Positions 26,713-37,915 of a stretch of DNA of 64,000 nucleotides are shown here, piece by piece. The stretch's first letter is position 1, and each line of letters opens with the position of its first letter. Below the pieces are notes generated by a model. That model was not told the DNA's origin. It made no database searches and saw only the letters and a list, made by a program, of their open reading frames with translations. This DNA comes from Ciona intestinalis (lineage: Eukaryota > Chordata > Ascidiacea > Phlebobranchia > Cionidae), in assembly GCF_000224145.3 (NCBI RefSeq), contig NC_020166.2, positions 9,897,420-9,961,419 of the forward strand. Direction: 5' to 3'. Both the position numbers and the translations under genes were made by a program.

Positions 26713-26718
26713 TTTATT
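26713..26718 (-). terminator. Candidate Hox4 polyadenylation signal
   Basis: AATAAA on the minus strand about 150 bases past the proposed terminal-exon stop. Its position supports exon 6 as the last exon. A second AATAAA at 27938-27943 lies in intron 4, just past the exon 4 read-through stop, and could serve a short isoform. Confidence 0.45.
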
Positions 26719-26867
26719 AGTTAAGAATGAGCTCTTGTTAAATAATGCGACGGTAATTTACAAAACAAGCGCAGTATTCACACAAAACAATCAGTCTTAT
26801 TACGTCACACCTGCCACAACAATTACTCGATATATCACGACCAAAATGACGTCATATGATCACGTGA

Positions 26868-27010
26868 TCACTGGAAGGTCGACAGAGGGTAGGAGGGGTA
26901 GGGAGAGTTCTGATTGGCTGATATATAAGCACGTGAGTGATCACCGTTCCACGAATTGGGAATGCTCATCACACCGCCGTAGAAAGTAGAGTGTGGAATA
27001 CCCGTGGCGT
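26868..27010 (-). CDS. Hox4: Hox4 exon 6: terminal exon
   Basis: Acceptor TTTGTTCCAG with a pyrimidine tract, then 47 codons to TGA at 26868-26870. It is rich in Ser, Tyr, Pro and Asn and ends [12 protein letters not shown], a composition typical of Hox C-terminal activation tails. A palindrome carrying CACGTG overlaps the stop codon. Confidence 0.72.
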
Positions 27011-30000
27011 CTGGAACAAATGATATAGTGTATTTATTTTAGAAATAAACAAATGTTTCTATGGTAGCTTGGGGTAGGATAGTACATATTTTCCTCTGTT
27101 TTATCGTCCCATTTAGTAGAAACAAAGAATATTTACAGAATTGCAGAACCGTATCCTTACGACTAAAAAAAAAACGTTTTTAATTGTTCAAAATAGAACT
27201 AGAATATATGTGTTTTAGGTGCTAACGGTATTTTGTCAGCGTTGTATTATTGATAGTTTGTGTAAAGTTACAAGCTTGCAAATGTTGCTTATGTTGCTTA
27301 TGTTGCTCAGTCACGTTGTTTTCCTCGCAAAGATTTCAATTTTAAATCACATATTTTCTAAAACCGTGTCAGCCTGTATCAGAAGTAACTTTTTGAACAG
27401 TTTTTTTGTATAACTTTTTTATTTAAAATAATATGTTTACGATTATAAATTCTGATATCACTACTAAACCGAGTTTTTTTAGTAAAAATTGCATCACTAT
27501 GCAAAATAGCAAAGTTAAGGTTTGTAAATAATTAGGTTTAACTCACCAAACATAAGAGGGTGATGGTCGTTGCGTGGTGGGTTGCATTCTTGGAAAGAAG
27601 TCATCGCGTCTAACTCCCTTCGATCGTGGCTTCTAAAAGTTAAAAGTTTTTAGTTTTCGATTTTCGAAATGTTTTCGGCAAAACGCAAAAATTGCTTGTA
27701 ATTGATAATGAACTGTTTTCGGGTCAATGACAGCGCGTCTGACTGTAACCCAGAGGGTGGCGGTTCAAGGCTTGTCGCTGCTACCGCTGTTAGTGTATGT
27801 GTGTCCTTGGGCTTAAACTGGTCTCCAGCAAAGTTACTTATGAGATAACTCGTAATCGACCACAATGTGTATAAAACAGAACACCCTTGTTATAACGACT
27901 GTCATTGCCTTGCCACGTGTGGATAAATCAAGCTACTTTTATTCATGAACTTACTTGTAACTCGCTTCCGTCGTTGGGGAATCCCCAATTGCGTCATTCA
28001 ACTCTCGTGACGTCATCGGCTGGTGCATCAACGCGTGGTTGGGTATCGGGTATTCCCCTCCTGTAGGAGTCATAGGGGGACTCTTATCATAATTATGGGG
28101 TGAACTTTGACTCCCTGGCAGCGATAAGTTAGGTAACATATGGTTCAGTGACGTCATAGGAGGACTGGGTGTCGGGAGAATAGGCAGTGATGACGTAGGT
28201 GGGTTCCTCACTTTAGTGTTGGGCAGCTTGTGATCTTTTTTCCATTTCATTCGACGGTTTTGGAACCAAATCTTAACCTGGTGACGTAATAAGCAATGAC
28301 GTAACGGATATTTTGTATAGGAGACTGGTGATGCCATGGCGAAACATATATATCTTAGAATATTATGAAAACATACCCCAACCTAAACTATGTATTGTCG
28401 TCTAAACATGCAAAGTTTTGCGCATATTTTATGTGCCTCGATTCGTTTACACTTTTAAAAGGCAAAAATCTATGGTTGGAAATTAAAATGTATGCGTATA
28501 AAACATGGAATCGTAGCGGTGCTGTGCATATAATGCAATACACTAACCGTTATTTCTGGGCCCCATAAAAATATGGCTGGTTTAGATAGTTTATTTTACG
28601 CTACGTTTCGAGGTTGTCATAATTATTTATTTAGCTGGCTTGTTTAATATTCTATCGAAACGTCGGTACAAAAATAATACTTGTCTCTTGCTAGAGTAAT
28701 TATGGCTGATCGTGATATATTATGTAATGCAAGTTTTAGAATGTGAGTCATCTTACCCCGCGTTCCAATTTACCTCACCCCACTATATATAACATTGTAT
28801 GTATTTTTTAAGCCAGAATGGTAAAACATTATGTAAGTCAAATTCATTATACCTGTCTTTCACTTAGGCAGAGACCATGAGCAATCTCTATTCGTCTTCT
28901 TCTTGTAAGGTATCTATTATAATGGAACTCCTTTTCCAGTTCAAGTACCTGGTGTCGCGTGTAAGCGGTTCTTGGTCTCTTACCCGACTCCAACCCGTTT
29001 ATCACTGTAACAAGATTGGTTTAAAAATAGACGTTTAAAAATATATATTTGAATCTAAAGTTTTTATTTTTTTACGGTACACACTTTTAAAACAGAGACT
29101 GAACCTGTAAAAATGTTTCAGTGTACAATCCTCAAAAAATTGGGTTTAATTTTATAGTTTTAAAAGAGTTTTTGTCTATACCTTTGAAAAAGAAACTAAA
29201 TTTATTTAAGTTTTGAAACAGTTCTAGTGTAGAGCAACGTACTGTGATGTCACAGAGTGAATTGACACTTCATAGAGACGTATATAATTAATGGAATGGA
29301 ATTAACTTCCTCTGTAGCGAGTAAAACTAAGGAAGCTGCTATCATTATCTTCCCAACCGACTACTGGAGTCAACTAACAGTACATAAGCCTATGTTATGC
29401 AGTATACACTCACGTATGCCCGAACACTTATAACACCATAATGACAACATTAGGTAGCTATTAATATGCCCCTTTATACGTCTCCCTGATACCCACTGTA
29501 TAATTTTCTAATCTTAAATCAAATTTGAAAATTGCTCAAAACGTCTTAAAAACTATTTAGTAAAACCTTTAGAAACAATATAGTCAGACTTGCCAATATA
29601 TTATAAAAATCTGGTTTTATACCTATTTAAATAAAAGACTGATGATGCCATTTAGGCGAAATATATATATTTTAATATACAATTGGTTGGACTTGGTTTT
29701 TGTCTAGTACATTTTCAAAGCACCAGATCCTTACTGTATTTTTTACACAAGAATCGTTCTATGAGCACCAGATCAGGGTCAGATTCGCGGATTTTATTAC
29801 AGGTGTAACGACAACATAACTATTGTTTTGTCGGTTAGATTACGGTAACGAAGCTCGCAGTAATTATAAACAAATGAAAAAAGTAACGGTAAAACCAACA
29901 CGTATTTTTATTTCGAAGTACAAAACTTATTAGATAAACGGTAGGATCATTCACAACTTTGCCAATAGCTTTTTGGACATTGCAAAACATACACTGCACA

Positions 30001-33000
30001 AATAGACACGGTTTATGGCTTACTTTTTTTCTTTTGTTTTTATATATGTCTTATAGTATGTTTTAACGACTATCGTTTTGCTGGTAATTCCCGTATATCT
30101 AAATAATATTATACTCGCGGTATTGTGAAAAAAGATAAATATAGTTATGGTATGTTTAGTTAATAAACTGCATTTAACAGATTTGTTTTTATTAACTTTT
30201 GTTAAAAGAGACTTTGCCGCGCGATTTAAATTAAATTTCAATAGTCATTGTTACGTAATACACGGAAAGTTTCTCGTACATCAATCTTATGATTCAGGCT
30301 TTTCTTTGCTACGTCATAATGTCATAACAAAAGTCAGTCATGCTTAAACTTTAATCTAGAACTCAAACATAATAAGCAATGTGACGTCATAGGCGTTTGT
30401 TGCCTTTTTTAAAATTTTATTCGCTCGTTTTAGTTAGAAGCATATTTTATACAATTTATTATGTAGGCATGGTTTGTCTTTGTTTTAAACAGCAATAACG
30501 TGTTATACAAGTATAAGTTGTCGCATTGAAATAGATGTGGTCGTGCTTTTATACTATTCAAACTAAATATTGGACGTATTTTCATATTCCAAACTTATAT
30601 TTTATTATTTTATTGTCATATGTTTCAACACAGCAGGTGCGGTTTGCGAATTTTGTTGATATTTCCTTATTTAGAAAACATTTGTTTCGAGCGTAGAGTG
30701 CCCCGGCCTTAAAGAGCGTGCCTGCCGCCATTTTGTTTCCTGTTAGCTACAATTACAGCTGCGACGTTTTATTACAAAACCGTCGCAAGAAATGCCAATT
30801 CTTGGTATTCTGTTACTGTGCGACGTTTGGATAATGTCGCTCGACTTAGCTAAGGAAATTAATTAATCAACGATGAGTTTTTGCGTCCAATATATAGTAG
30901 GGTGGGAGAAAACAGGACACCTTTAGCACATATTATCCCAATATCCTGATCGTGTTTTAAACAATTAACAACGGTCTTTGGGAGTCATGAGGATACAGTT
31001 TTATAACTCTCTGAATGTTATTTGTTTACTACCAAATGGAACGAAAAAAAAGAGTGAAAAGTGTCCAATCTTTTCAAGCCCTAATATATTTTTGTGAACA
31101 TATATAAGGGGTATCACGAGACATCATTGTTTCGTCACAATACAATGTGTGTTCCTTTACAATGTCTTTACAGCGACGCCCAGAAGCCAAGTTCGAACAT
31201 TCGATTATTCGGTAACAATGGAATAAAGAAGCTGCCCCACAATGCAATGCAAACACGAATATTTGATTTGGAATATACGTTCACATAGGTTAGTGTGGGG
31301 TTTGGATTTATCTGTGTGTGGAATCTTGTCTATCTACATGATTCATATCATAGGAGTGGTCAGCTATCTAACCTCCATGCCAATCATCGCATATTTTAAT
31401 ACAGTACTGTGGGGTAAAATGGGATAATGTTACCACCCAAATCCAATGTTTTCTTATTGTTTTTTTTTTAACAAAAACAACGTTTTGGACTAGATAATAG
31501 AATGAGTGGGTGTCCTATCTTACCCCACACTACCATGTATTAGATTAGGCCACCTGCCAATCAATGTGCCAAATTAATCTCACGCAATTTTCTTCTAATC
31601 ACATCTTAATTTGTTTTAATTAAACCAAACGCCATATTAAGTTATTTATAGTTTATACCAATATAGCGCGTTTTAACGACTGTCGTTTTGCTGCCAATTC
31701 CCTTAACATCAGTAAAAAATGACTTCTGTTACGTCACAATTTACCTTTTCACCTAAAAGATGTTAATTTCGACAATATGACGTAACAATTCAAAATGATC
31801 TACAGTTTCCATTGGAATCTCGGGGTTATGACGTCACAGCAGTCACGAAACGTGGTTGGTTGACTTCAAACACGTGACTTCCGATAGAATTGATGGATTA
31901 TTTCCGCTTAAAATTGACAAGAGTCCAACAATGCGATGTAAAAAGCGATTTCCGCGTTTTGTGGCGTTGCATCTTTGCAGCGTAATACTTTTGTTCCATT
32001 CAATCCCAAAACTCGATTGTTGTATACGCAACAACCGGGCATTGTGGCGTCATACAACCACTTTTACACCTCGATGAGTTAGTTCGCCATATAGGTATCG
32101 GTATTGCCGGCAATATTTGCCAAAACTTAGCAAGTATGCCCAAGTTTACATAATTCTCACAAAAGGTATTCTAAAAGAATTTATGACGTCACCATTTATT
32201 ACGTCAGTGGAAAAATTTTCCCAGGGTAAAATTTATTAGGATGAAGCATATTATGAGGTTCTACTACTATAACACATATGTACCTTTAACGTTTGTTTCC
32301 CTGCCACACTTGTGTTCAACAAGCATACTCGTATATATGGCTGGCAACAACACTGAAATGCACATGTACAAAATACACTAACACCAGTAAACACCACAGC
32401 ACTGTACAGTGCATAACAACCAATGATCGCACGCATAAAAACACAAACATGTGTGATGGGGAGAGTGGGACACCTTTTCACTCTATTTTCTCGTTCCATT
32501 TGGTAGCAAACAAAAAATCAAAGAATTACAAAACCGTATCCTTACAACTCCCATAGACCGTTGTTAACTGTTTAAAACACGATCAAGATATTTGGATATT
32601 GTGCCATCTTACATCACCCCCACATACATACTGTGCGTAAAAGTCAACAAAACATGTCAATGTACTTACCAACAAACACATACACCTACAGGCCCGCGCA
32701 AGTAACACACACACATGCAGCATAACACAATCCACACACACACACATATAAAGGATTGAGGTAAAACAGTATGCAAAGTATTAACGGTATCTGTCTTACC
32801 CAACAGTAATATGCATCATCAAACACAGTAAACATATATCCAAATATAGTGGTTCAAAAGGAAGTATTTTTGATATAATTTGCCCACGATCAGGAAATAT
32901 TGGGTACTATGTGCCTATGGCATCCATCTTACCCCCACCCTACTATACATACATACATCCAGCAACTGCTAATAAGGGAATTGATTTAAATGCAATATCC

Positions 33001-33975
33001 TCACCTTGACTGACATGAATCCTTTTCATCCAAGGATAAACAACGGGAGGCCCGTTGCTGCTTCTCCTGCTTCCCATTGCTTGATATTCTTCATCTGTCT
33101 TGTCATCCTCCGGACTCGACTTACTGGAAGAGATCGCCTGTGACGTCACATTAAGGTATGTTGTGTGATAATAGGTATTAAAAAATGAAAAAACATCATT
33201 TTTTCATTAAAATTGTTTTTTTTAATAATTATGTATAGCGGGTAATATACAAACGTAGTGTGGGACAATGGGCCAACTTAGGACTGAATCTCATGTCCTA
33301 TGGCATGTCACGCTGTTGGGTCTCACCCACATAGAGTAGTAGTGATTATGCATTCATAATGATTAGTCTTAGATATACTGGTAGTTTTTATAGACTTTCT
33401 GTTAGCAGCATTAGGTATCAATGACTTAGTAAAAACTTGTGTATTTTGTACACAAACTGTAGAGTCGTGTTATTACAGCGTTGGTTTTCTAAAATGACTT
33501 TACAGATTTTGACAAAAGTTAAAGATTAAGTTTAATTTAGAAATGCGTTAAGAAGTTTCAGTATTTGTCTTTCTACTTGAGAAATCTTATTATTTGTGTT
33601 TTATGTTATCTATAATTTGTATGGTAAATCGCCAGGTGATTTGTAGTTGTGAAAAGATACACTTAGGCTGCTGTATATTCAGTTATGAGTTATTGCCACG
33701 TAAAAACTAAGTTTTTGCGACATATAGAATTTGAAATGTACATTTTCAAGAATTTAAGAATCCGTTATTGTTTACCATTTGATTTTGATTATTTGTTTAA
33801 ATACCTGTTCTTTCCCACGGCCGTGCATATCGGCCAAGTTCAAGGCCGCTGCCGATTCATGATGGGTGGGGAAAAATGGCAACCCTTGGTCTATGACATC
33901 ACGGTCCTTGATAATGCCGTTTGTGACGTATCCACGGTTGTGGAAATCCAATTCCGTTTGATCAATTATTGACAT
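26868..33975 (-). CDS. Hox4: Hox4 homeodomain transcription factor, six coding exons
   Basis: Nuclear DNA-binding patterning protein. Exons in transcript order are 33805-33975, 33005-33137, 28853-29004, 27955-28277, 27547-27632 and 26868-27010. They sum to 336 codons (335 residues) and all five joins agree in phase. Hallmarks are the YPWMK hexapeptide, the homeodomain ([19 protein letters not shown], then [17 protein letters not shown]) and, directly after it, KLPNTK, a Hox4-group signature. The tail is Pro/Ser-rich and ends in a Tyr/Pro/Ser motif ([12 protein letters not shown]). The first ATG of the open frame is at 33975. A stop codon overlapping the exon 4 donor would end the protein early if that intron were kept. 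Same strand as Hox3 and about 19 kb upstream of it. Confidence 0.93.
27067..27235 (-). mobile_element. Short inverted-repeat element, Hox4 intron 5
   Basis: GCTTGGGGTAGGATAGTACA at one end and CGTATCCTTACGACT in the interior. It lies between Hox4 exons 5 and 6. Confidence 0.6.
27547..27632 (-). CDS. Hox4: Hox4 exon 5: C-terminal exon
   Basis: Acceptor AACTTTTAG and donor G|GTGAGT, both good. 86 bases encode [12 protein letters not shown], then [16 protein letters not shown]. It joins exon 4 (AA+A, Lys) and exon 6 (G+AC, Asp) in frame. No sequence family is recognised; support is splice signals and phase. Confidence 0.72.
27724..27905 (+). mobile_element. SINE-like repeat with tRNA-like head, Hox4 intron 4
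   Basis: Head GCGCGTCTGACTGTAACCCA, then a GGTTCAAGGC B-box-like sequence and GTGTCCTTGGGC, with tail ACCCTTGTTATAACGACTGT. It matches the copies at 40211 and 41005. It lies between Hox4 exons 4 and 5. Confidence 0.6.
27955..28277 (-). CDS. Hox4: Hox4 exon 4: recognition helix and Pro/Ser-rich tail
   Basis: Acceptor TTACGTCACCAG. Encodes [20 protein letters not shown], then [10 protein letters not shown] and a Pro/Met/Ser-rich region. The donor is AA|GTAAGT, a strong consensus. The in-frame TAA inside that donor would terminate an unspliced form, so intron retention would give a 260-residue isoform. Confidence 0.9.
28748..28790 (+). mobile_element. Fragment of short inverted-repeat element, Hox4 intron 3
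   Basis: Only two nested copies of the end sequence (CATCTTACCCCGCG and CCTCACCCCACTATATA) remain. Confidence 0.4.
28853..29004 (-). CDS. Hox4: Hox4 exon 3: homeodomain helices 1 and 2
   Basis: Acceptor TTGTTACAG; the first bases TG complete a Val codon with the G from exon 2. Encodes [19 protein letters not shown], then [20 protein letters not shown] and ERQ. Donor is CAG|GTATAA. The exon is too short and interrupted to appear as a long open frame. Confidence 0.93.
29680..29800 (+). repeat. Dispersed repeat, copy 1 (Hox4 intron 2)
   Basis: ACAATTGGTTGGACTTG to GGTCAGATTCGCGG. Nearly matches 42592-42718; contains CACCAGATCCTTACTGTATT and GAGCACCAGATCAGGGTCAG. Confidence 0.65.
30897..31088 (+). 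mobile_element. Short inverted-repeat element, Hox4 intron 2
   Basis: TAGTAGGGTGGGAGAAAACA at the left; interior CCTGATCGTGTTTTAAACAA and GGAGTCATGAGGATACAG; right end decayed. Confidence 0.75.
31404..31541 (+). mobile_element. Short inverted-repeat element with internal deletion, Hox4 intron 2
   Basis: Both ends intact (ACTGTGGGGTAAAATGGGAT and CCTATCTTACCCCACACTAC) but only about 138 bases long. Confidence 0.65.
32455..32632 (-). mobile_element. Short inverted-repeat element, Hox4 intron 2
   Basis: GATGGGGAGAGTGGGACACC at one end, interior CCGTATCCTTACAACTCCCA, and CATCTTACATCACCCCCACA at the other. Confidence 0.7.
32757..32948 (-). mobile_element. Remnant(s) of short inverted-repeat element, Hox4 intron 2
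   Basis: A decayed left part and a clear right end (CATCTTACCCCCACCCTACT) close to Hox4 exon 2. It may be two fragments rather than one. Confidence 0.5.
33005..33137 (-). CDS. Hox4: Hox4 exon 2: hexapeptide exon
   Basis: Acceptor TGACGTCACAG and donor G|GTGAGG. An acidic Ser-rich stretch ([15 protein letters not shown]) is followed by [13 protein letters not shown], with YPWM at 33027-33038. This is the cofactor-binding hexapeptide of Hox proteins. Confidence 0.93.
33253..33345 (+). repeat. Low-copy dispersed repeat
   Basis: GGGCCAACTTAGGACTGAAT, then GGTCTCACCCACATAGAG. Similar sequence is seen at about 37068-37135 (+), 41853-41925 (reverse), 56500-56710 and possibly 1272-1345. A second, less well-defined repeat family. 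Confidence 0.4.
33805..33975 (-). CDS. Hox4: Hox4 exon 1: N-terminus
   Basis: 57 codons from ATG at 33975 ([12 protein letters not shown]) to the donor CAG|GTATTT. The phase-0 junction fits exon 2. The start resembles the short MTMS/MSS opening of vertebrate Hox4 proteins only loosely. This is the least certain Hox4 exon by homology but is supported by phase and by the donor. Confidence 0.78.
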
Positions 33976-36861
33976 TGTCACTAGAGATAATGAATTACCA
34001 ATAACAATGAATTATTCTGGATTAAACGTAAACAATAAACACACGTAACAAACACTTAACAAAGGAAAATTCCAGAATGCAAACAAACTAAATATTTACA
34101 AAAATGGCCGAAACCAGAATACACGGTAAGCGCTTTTTATAGAGCGCGTAACTTGTGTAATATTCTAGAAAACCCGCCGTTCATTAATTACACCTGCTTG
34201 AAATTCTTCTCACCCGGGCTTGTCTAGACCCTAAACACTAGCCGGCCATTCTTACTCTGCTTTTCATAACACAATGGCAGAGTGAAGTGGTGCTGCCCAT
34301 CTGACTAAATTAATCTACGTCAGAGAGCCTTCTTCTTTTCAACTCAACCGCCATTTTGGTTCATACGGTTTCGCGCTGAAGTTAAACGCCTCCGTTATTT
34401 ACTTTATTTTGAAAATTCTAATTTCGGAAATAATTTTGTAAAGTTTTTGGTAAAACATGTGACGTCATGTCCGGCATATTTCAGTTTCGTTCTCGAAATA
34501 AATTAACATTTCCACGATTTAAGATGAAAAATGGCGCAAAATCCATAAATAGAACCACGTTGTTCTAATTTTGTTCATATATTTTAAAATATACGGACGC
34601 TTTAGCTGTTTTATTTAGAAATTATGCAACCCACTCGCGTTTTCCAGGTTTATTTTACCCCCGCTATGCCGGTATAATACGCAACAAAACGCTTTTCCGT
34701 TATCTGTTATTTCTCCAGAAGAACGTTTGTAAAGTTAAAGCAAACATATCTCCAGCGCAGTCGCTTTCTGTCCTGTTTCCTACACCGCTGCTAATCTACT
34801 GTTTGCAAGGAAACGCGGTGTATTCGCTGCTGGTTGGCCGAACCATCCTCTGAAGTGAAAATCCTGCTATGATTAATGTTAGCACCGACACGCTGCATTT
34901 ATCATTCATTTCCACTTTATCTGACTGCAAAGCATCGCGTTAGTTCGAACAACTAACGGCGACTGTGGTTTGTTCGGATTCTGGAATTAACGTGAAATAA
35001 GTTCGCACCGCATCGCGTAACGCGACACCTCAATCGACCATTAATTTCTCTATTACGTCACAATACAACTTATGTCGCGCTTTTGGTCACAATTGAAACC
35101 TCAAGCGACGACGAATCGGAAGAACGAACCATGTTCGAGTTTTGTTACGTCACAATCGTCTTGTTTCGTAACAAAAGTGACCATTCATAGTCGTGTTTTT
35201 CCCTCGAAACACGCGGTTTCTTGCCCGCAAACATTCGAATCCCACAAACTGATTAATTACTTTCAAGTTGTTTCCATGGAATGTCCCAAATTAATCAAAT
35301 CCTAAATACGAACAACCGCGCGAGCAACGAAACCCCAACAATAGTTAACGAAGCTACCGAACCATTCGTCATAATGTGTTCATACTTTGATTATTTTGGC
35401 AAAACTGTTATCGCGGTGCAGCGCGATTCTTCGCTGTCATTTAGCCTCGAGTGGCATTTCACGTATTGTGACGTCGAACTGGACAACAAGCGAAACATCC
35501 GCTGAATTGTGACGTAATAATATGACATTTGTTATTCAAACGTTGCTTATTTGTGATTAATTGTTGCGTGACAATGAGCTAGGCACGCGAGGGTTTTTTA
35601 CCGGATGTTTAAATCTTGGGATGAAATTAATTTGAAGAAGTTCACATCGCGTTGAGCGTGATAGCCATTCCAAATATGTTCACACACAATCCCGCTACAG
35701 AACTCTTAAGATGCCCCCTCGTAATTAAAGCTCATTTGCCGAAGTAATTATTTCTTTAAAACTTTGAAACTGTATCGGCGCTAGATTCCACTGATCGACG
35801 CTAATTGGAGAAGTTTCGTTACTTTTCCTCGACTCTCTCGCCTTCCCATCGACTAATCGCGGGGCCTTCGCTTTCGAACGACACATAACAATCCATCATT
35901 ATGACGTCACTTACCTTCCAACGTCACGGGTGCTGGTCACGTGATAGCTTGTTGTCTTCCACTGTTTATGACGTAATAATAATCCGTTTGTTGAGAATGC
36001 ATACTATTTTCATTTCATTTCGACGCAAACATTACTCTATTGCATCACACTTAACACGTATGACGTCATTAACGATATTTCTAATAATTCTAAATTCACT
36101 CATCGGAAAAAAAATATTAAAACTAACTTTCGACCTGCCTACAACGTGCGTAAAACTAACATACGATATCCTTGCTGATTGAGTTGGCTGGGTTTGATAA
36201 AAAAAGTACATAGAGGAATTGAAAAGGTCCTCGTATGTCCAGCCCTGCAGACGCTACCACTGGAACTTCGCTTTAACCTTGGTGTAAATGTCGCTGGAAT
36301 CCGACGCACCGTATACTGTCCACTCGAAAAGACGGACGAGGGACGTCGAGGGTGATCGATCAATTCTGCCGGGTTTGAGAAAACAAATCCCGGCCAAAGT
36401 GGTTTGGCTCTCGGGTTAAAAGTTCAGCTATCAACCGGTTGTTTTAAGCGTAAAAGTGAGAAGAGACGGACCAGGGCTTGAGTGAGGACCTGCAAATAGG
36501 GAGTTGGGACTTGAACTGGTAATGTTATAGCTCGGTCAACAGATAAGGCAATTTTACAAATCGTTTCGTATTTTGGGCAAAATAACTCGGTTTTAGGTTT
36601 TAAGTTGTAAACTGCTCCAATAACAAAGTCAAGTTTGTGACGACGATAAACGAGCTTGTTCAAACAATTGTGACGTCATTTATCTTGTAATTGTCCCCTG
36701 TGATGTCACATATGATGACAATCACAATAATAAAAATACCAATTCTGTTATATAGCGCGCTTACCTTTCAAGTGGACAATGTAAAATTTTAATTTTATCT
36801 TTGGCTCGGGTTCAATTACGAGTACTTGAAAATCAAAACACTTCAAATTCAATTAACATAC

Positions 36862-37028
36862 AGTAGAGTGGGGGAAGATGGGACACCTGTTAAGCAAAAA
36901 AACATTCAAAGAATTATTAAACTGTATGTTCACAACTCCCATGCACCGTTGTTAATTGTTTAAAACACGATCACGATATTTAGATATTATGTGCTAAAGG
37001 TGTCCCATCTTTTCCTACCCTACTATAT
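36862..37028 (-). mobile_element. Short inverted-repeat element
   Basis: GTAGAGTGGGGGAAGATGGG at the left and CCCATCTTTTCCTACCCTAC at the right; slightly shortened interior. Confidence 0.75.
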
Positions 37029-37287
37029 ATCATGTTTCAGCCATAGCTCCGTATACTGTATAGGCTAGTGGTAATATGGGCCAACTTTGTCCCAAATCCC
37101 CAATCCCAAGTCATATGGCGTGCTTCCCTGTGCGACATAAATAAATTAATGAAAAGCACATTTGTTTTTAATTACAAAACAATAATAACTGCTCTTCATA
37201 ATACTTTATAATAAATAATATTTTTTCTCGGTCGCGTATTACCGATTACTTGTTTAAAAATAAGTTAAGTTATAAATTATAAAAAGC

Positions 37288-37470
37288 GCCTTGGAACACC
37301 TTTAGCACATAATACCCAAATATCCTGATCGGGTTTTAAACAATTAACAACGGCCTTATATGGGAGTCATGAGGATATGTTTTTTACCTCCTTAAATGTT
37401 CTTTGTTTTCAACCAAATGGGACGAGAAAATAAAATGATAAGGTGTTCCATCTTCCCCCACCCTACTATA
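37288..37470 (+). mobile_element. Short inverted-repeat element
   Basis: Left end partly lost; interior ATATCCTGATCGGGTTTTAA and right end CATCTTCCCCCACCCTACTA. Confidence 0.7.
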
Positions 37471-37765
37471 TATCATGCGACTTCACAAGTAAAATGGACG
37501 AACTTGGGATATCATGCACGAAAAAATGTCAGCCATTTCCTCTTTAAAAGTTCGAATATCAATCTGTCAATGGTTCTGTTTAGTTAGTTACCCTTGACGG
37601 AAAACTTAACCTTGAGTTTTAATCAAAGTTAAAAATTGTGGATTTCCTTCTTACTTTATCAACTTGTGTGCGAATGTGTAAAAGTGTGCATTGTTTAAAA
37701 ATGAAAATTAAGGCATAACAAAATACATTAATTATTTGTAGCCATACACTAGGTATATATATTAA

Positions 37766-37915
37766 GTTGGGGTAAGATGGTCCATGTTTTCATTTTTATC
37801 GTCCCATTTGGTAAATAAACAAAGAATATTTACAGAATTATAAGACCGTATCCGCGTGGATTAGGAAATATAGGATGATATGCTAAGGGTATCCCATCTT
37901 ACCCCACAGTGTATT
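37766..37915 (-). mobile_element. Short inverted-repeat element, internal deletion
   Basis: GTTGGGGTAAGATGGTCCAT at the left and CCCATCTTACCCCACAGTGT at the right, about 150 bases. Confidence 0.7.

Noticed and set aside
33976..33981. Hox4 start two codons upstream
   Set aside because: The codon at 33981 is GTG. The first ATG is at 33975.
35901..36663. Several 60-95 codon frames upstream of Hox4
   Set aside because: Overlapping on both strands, no domain, no consistent splice borders.
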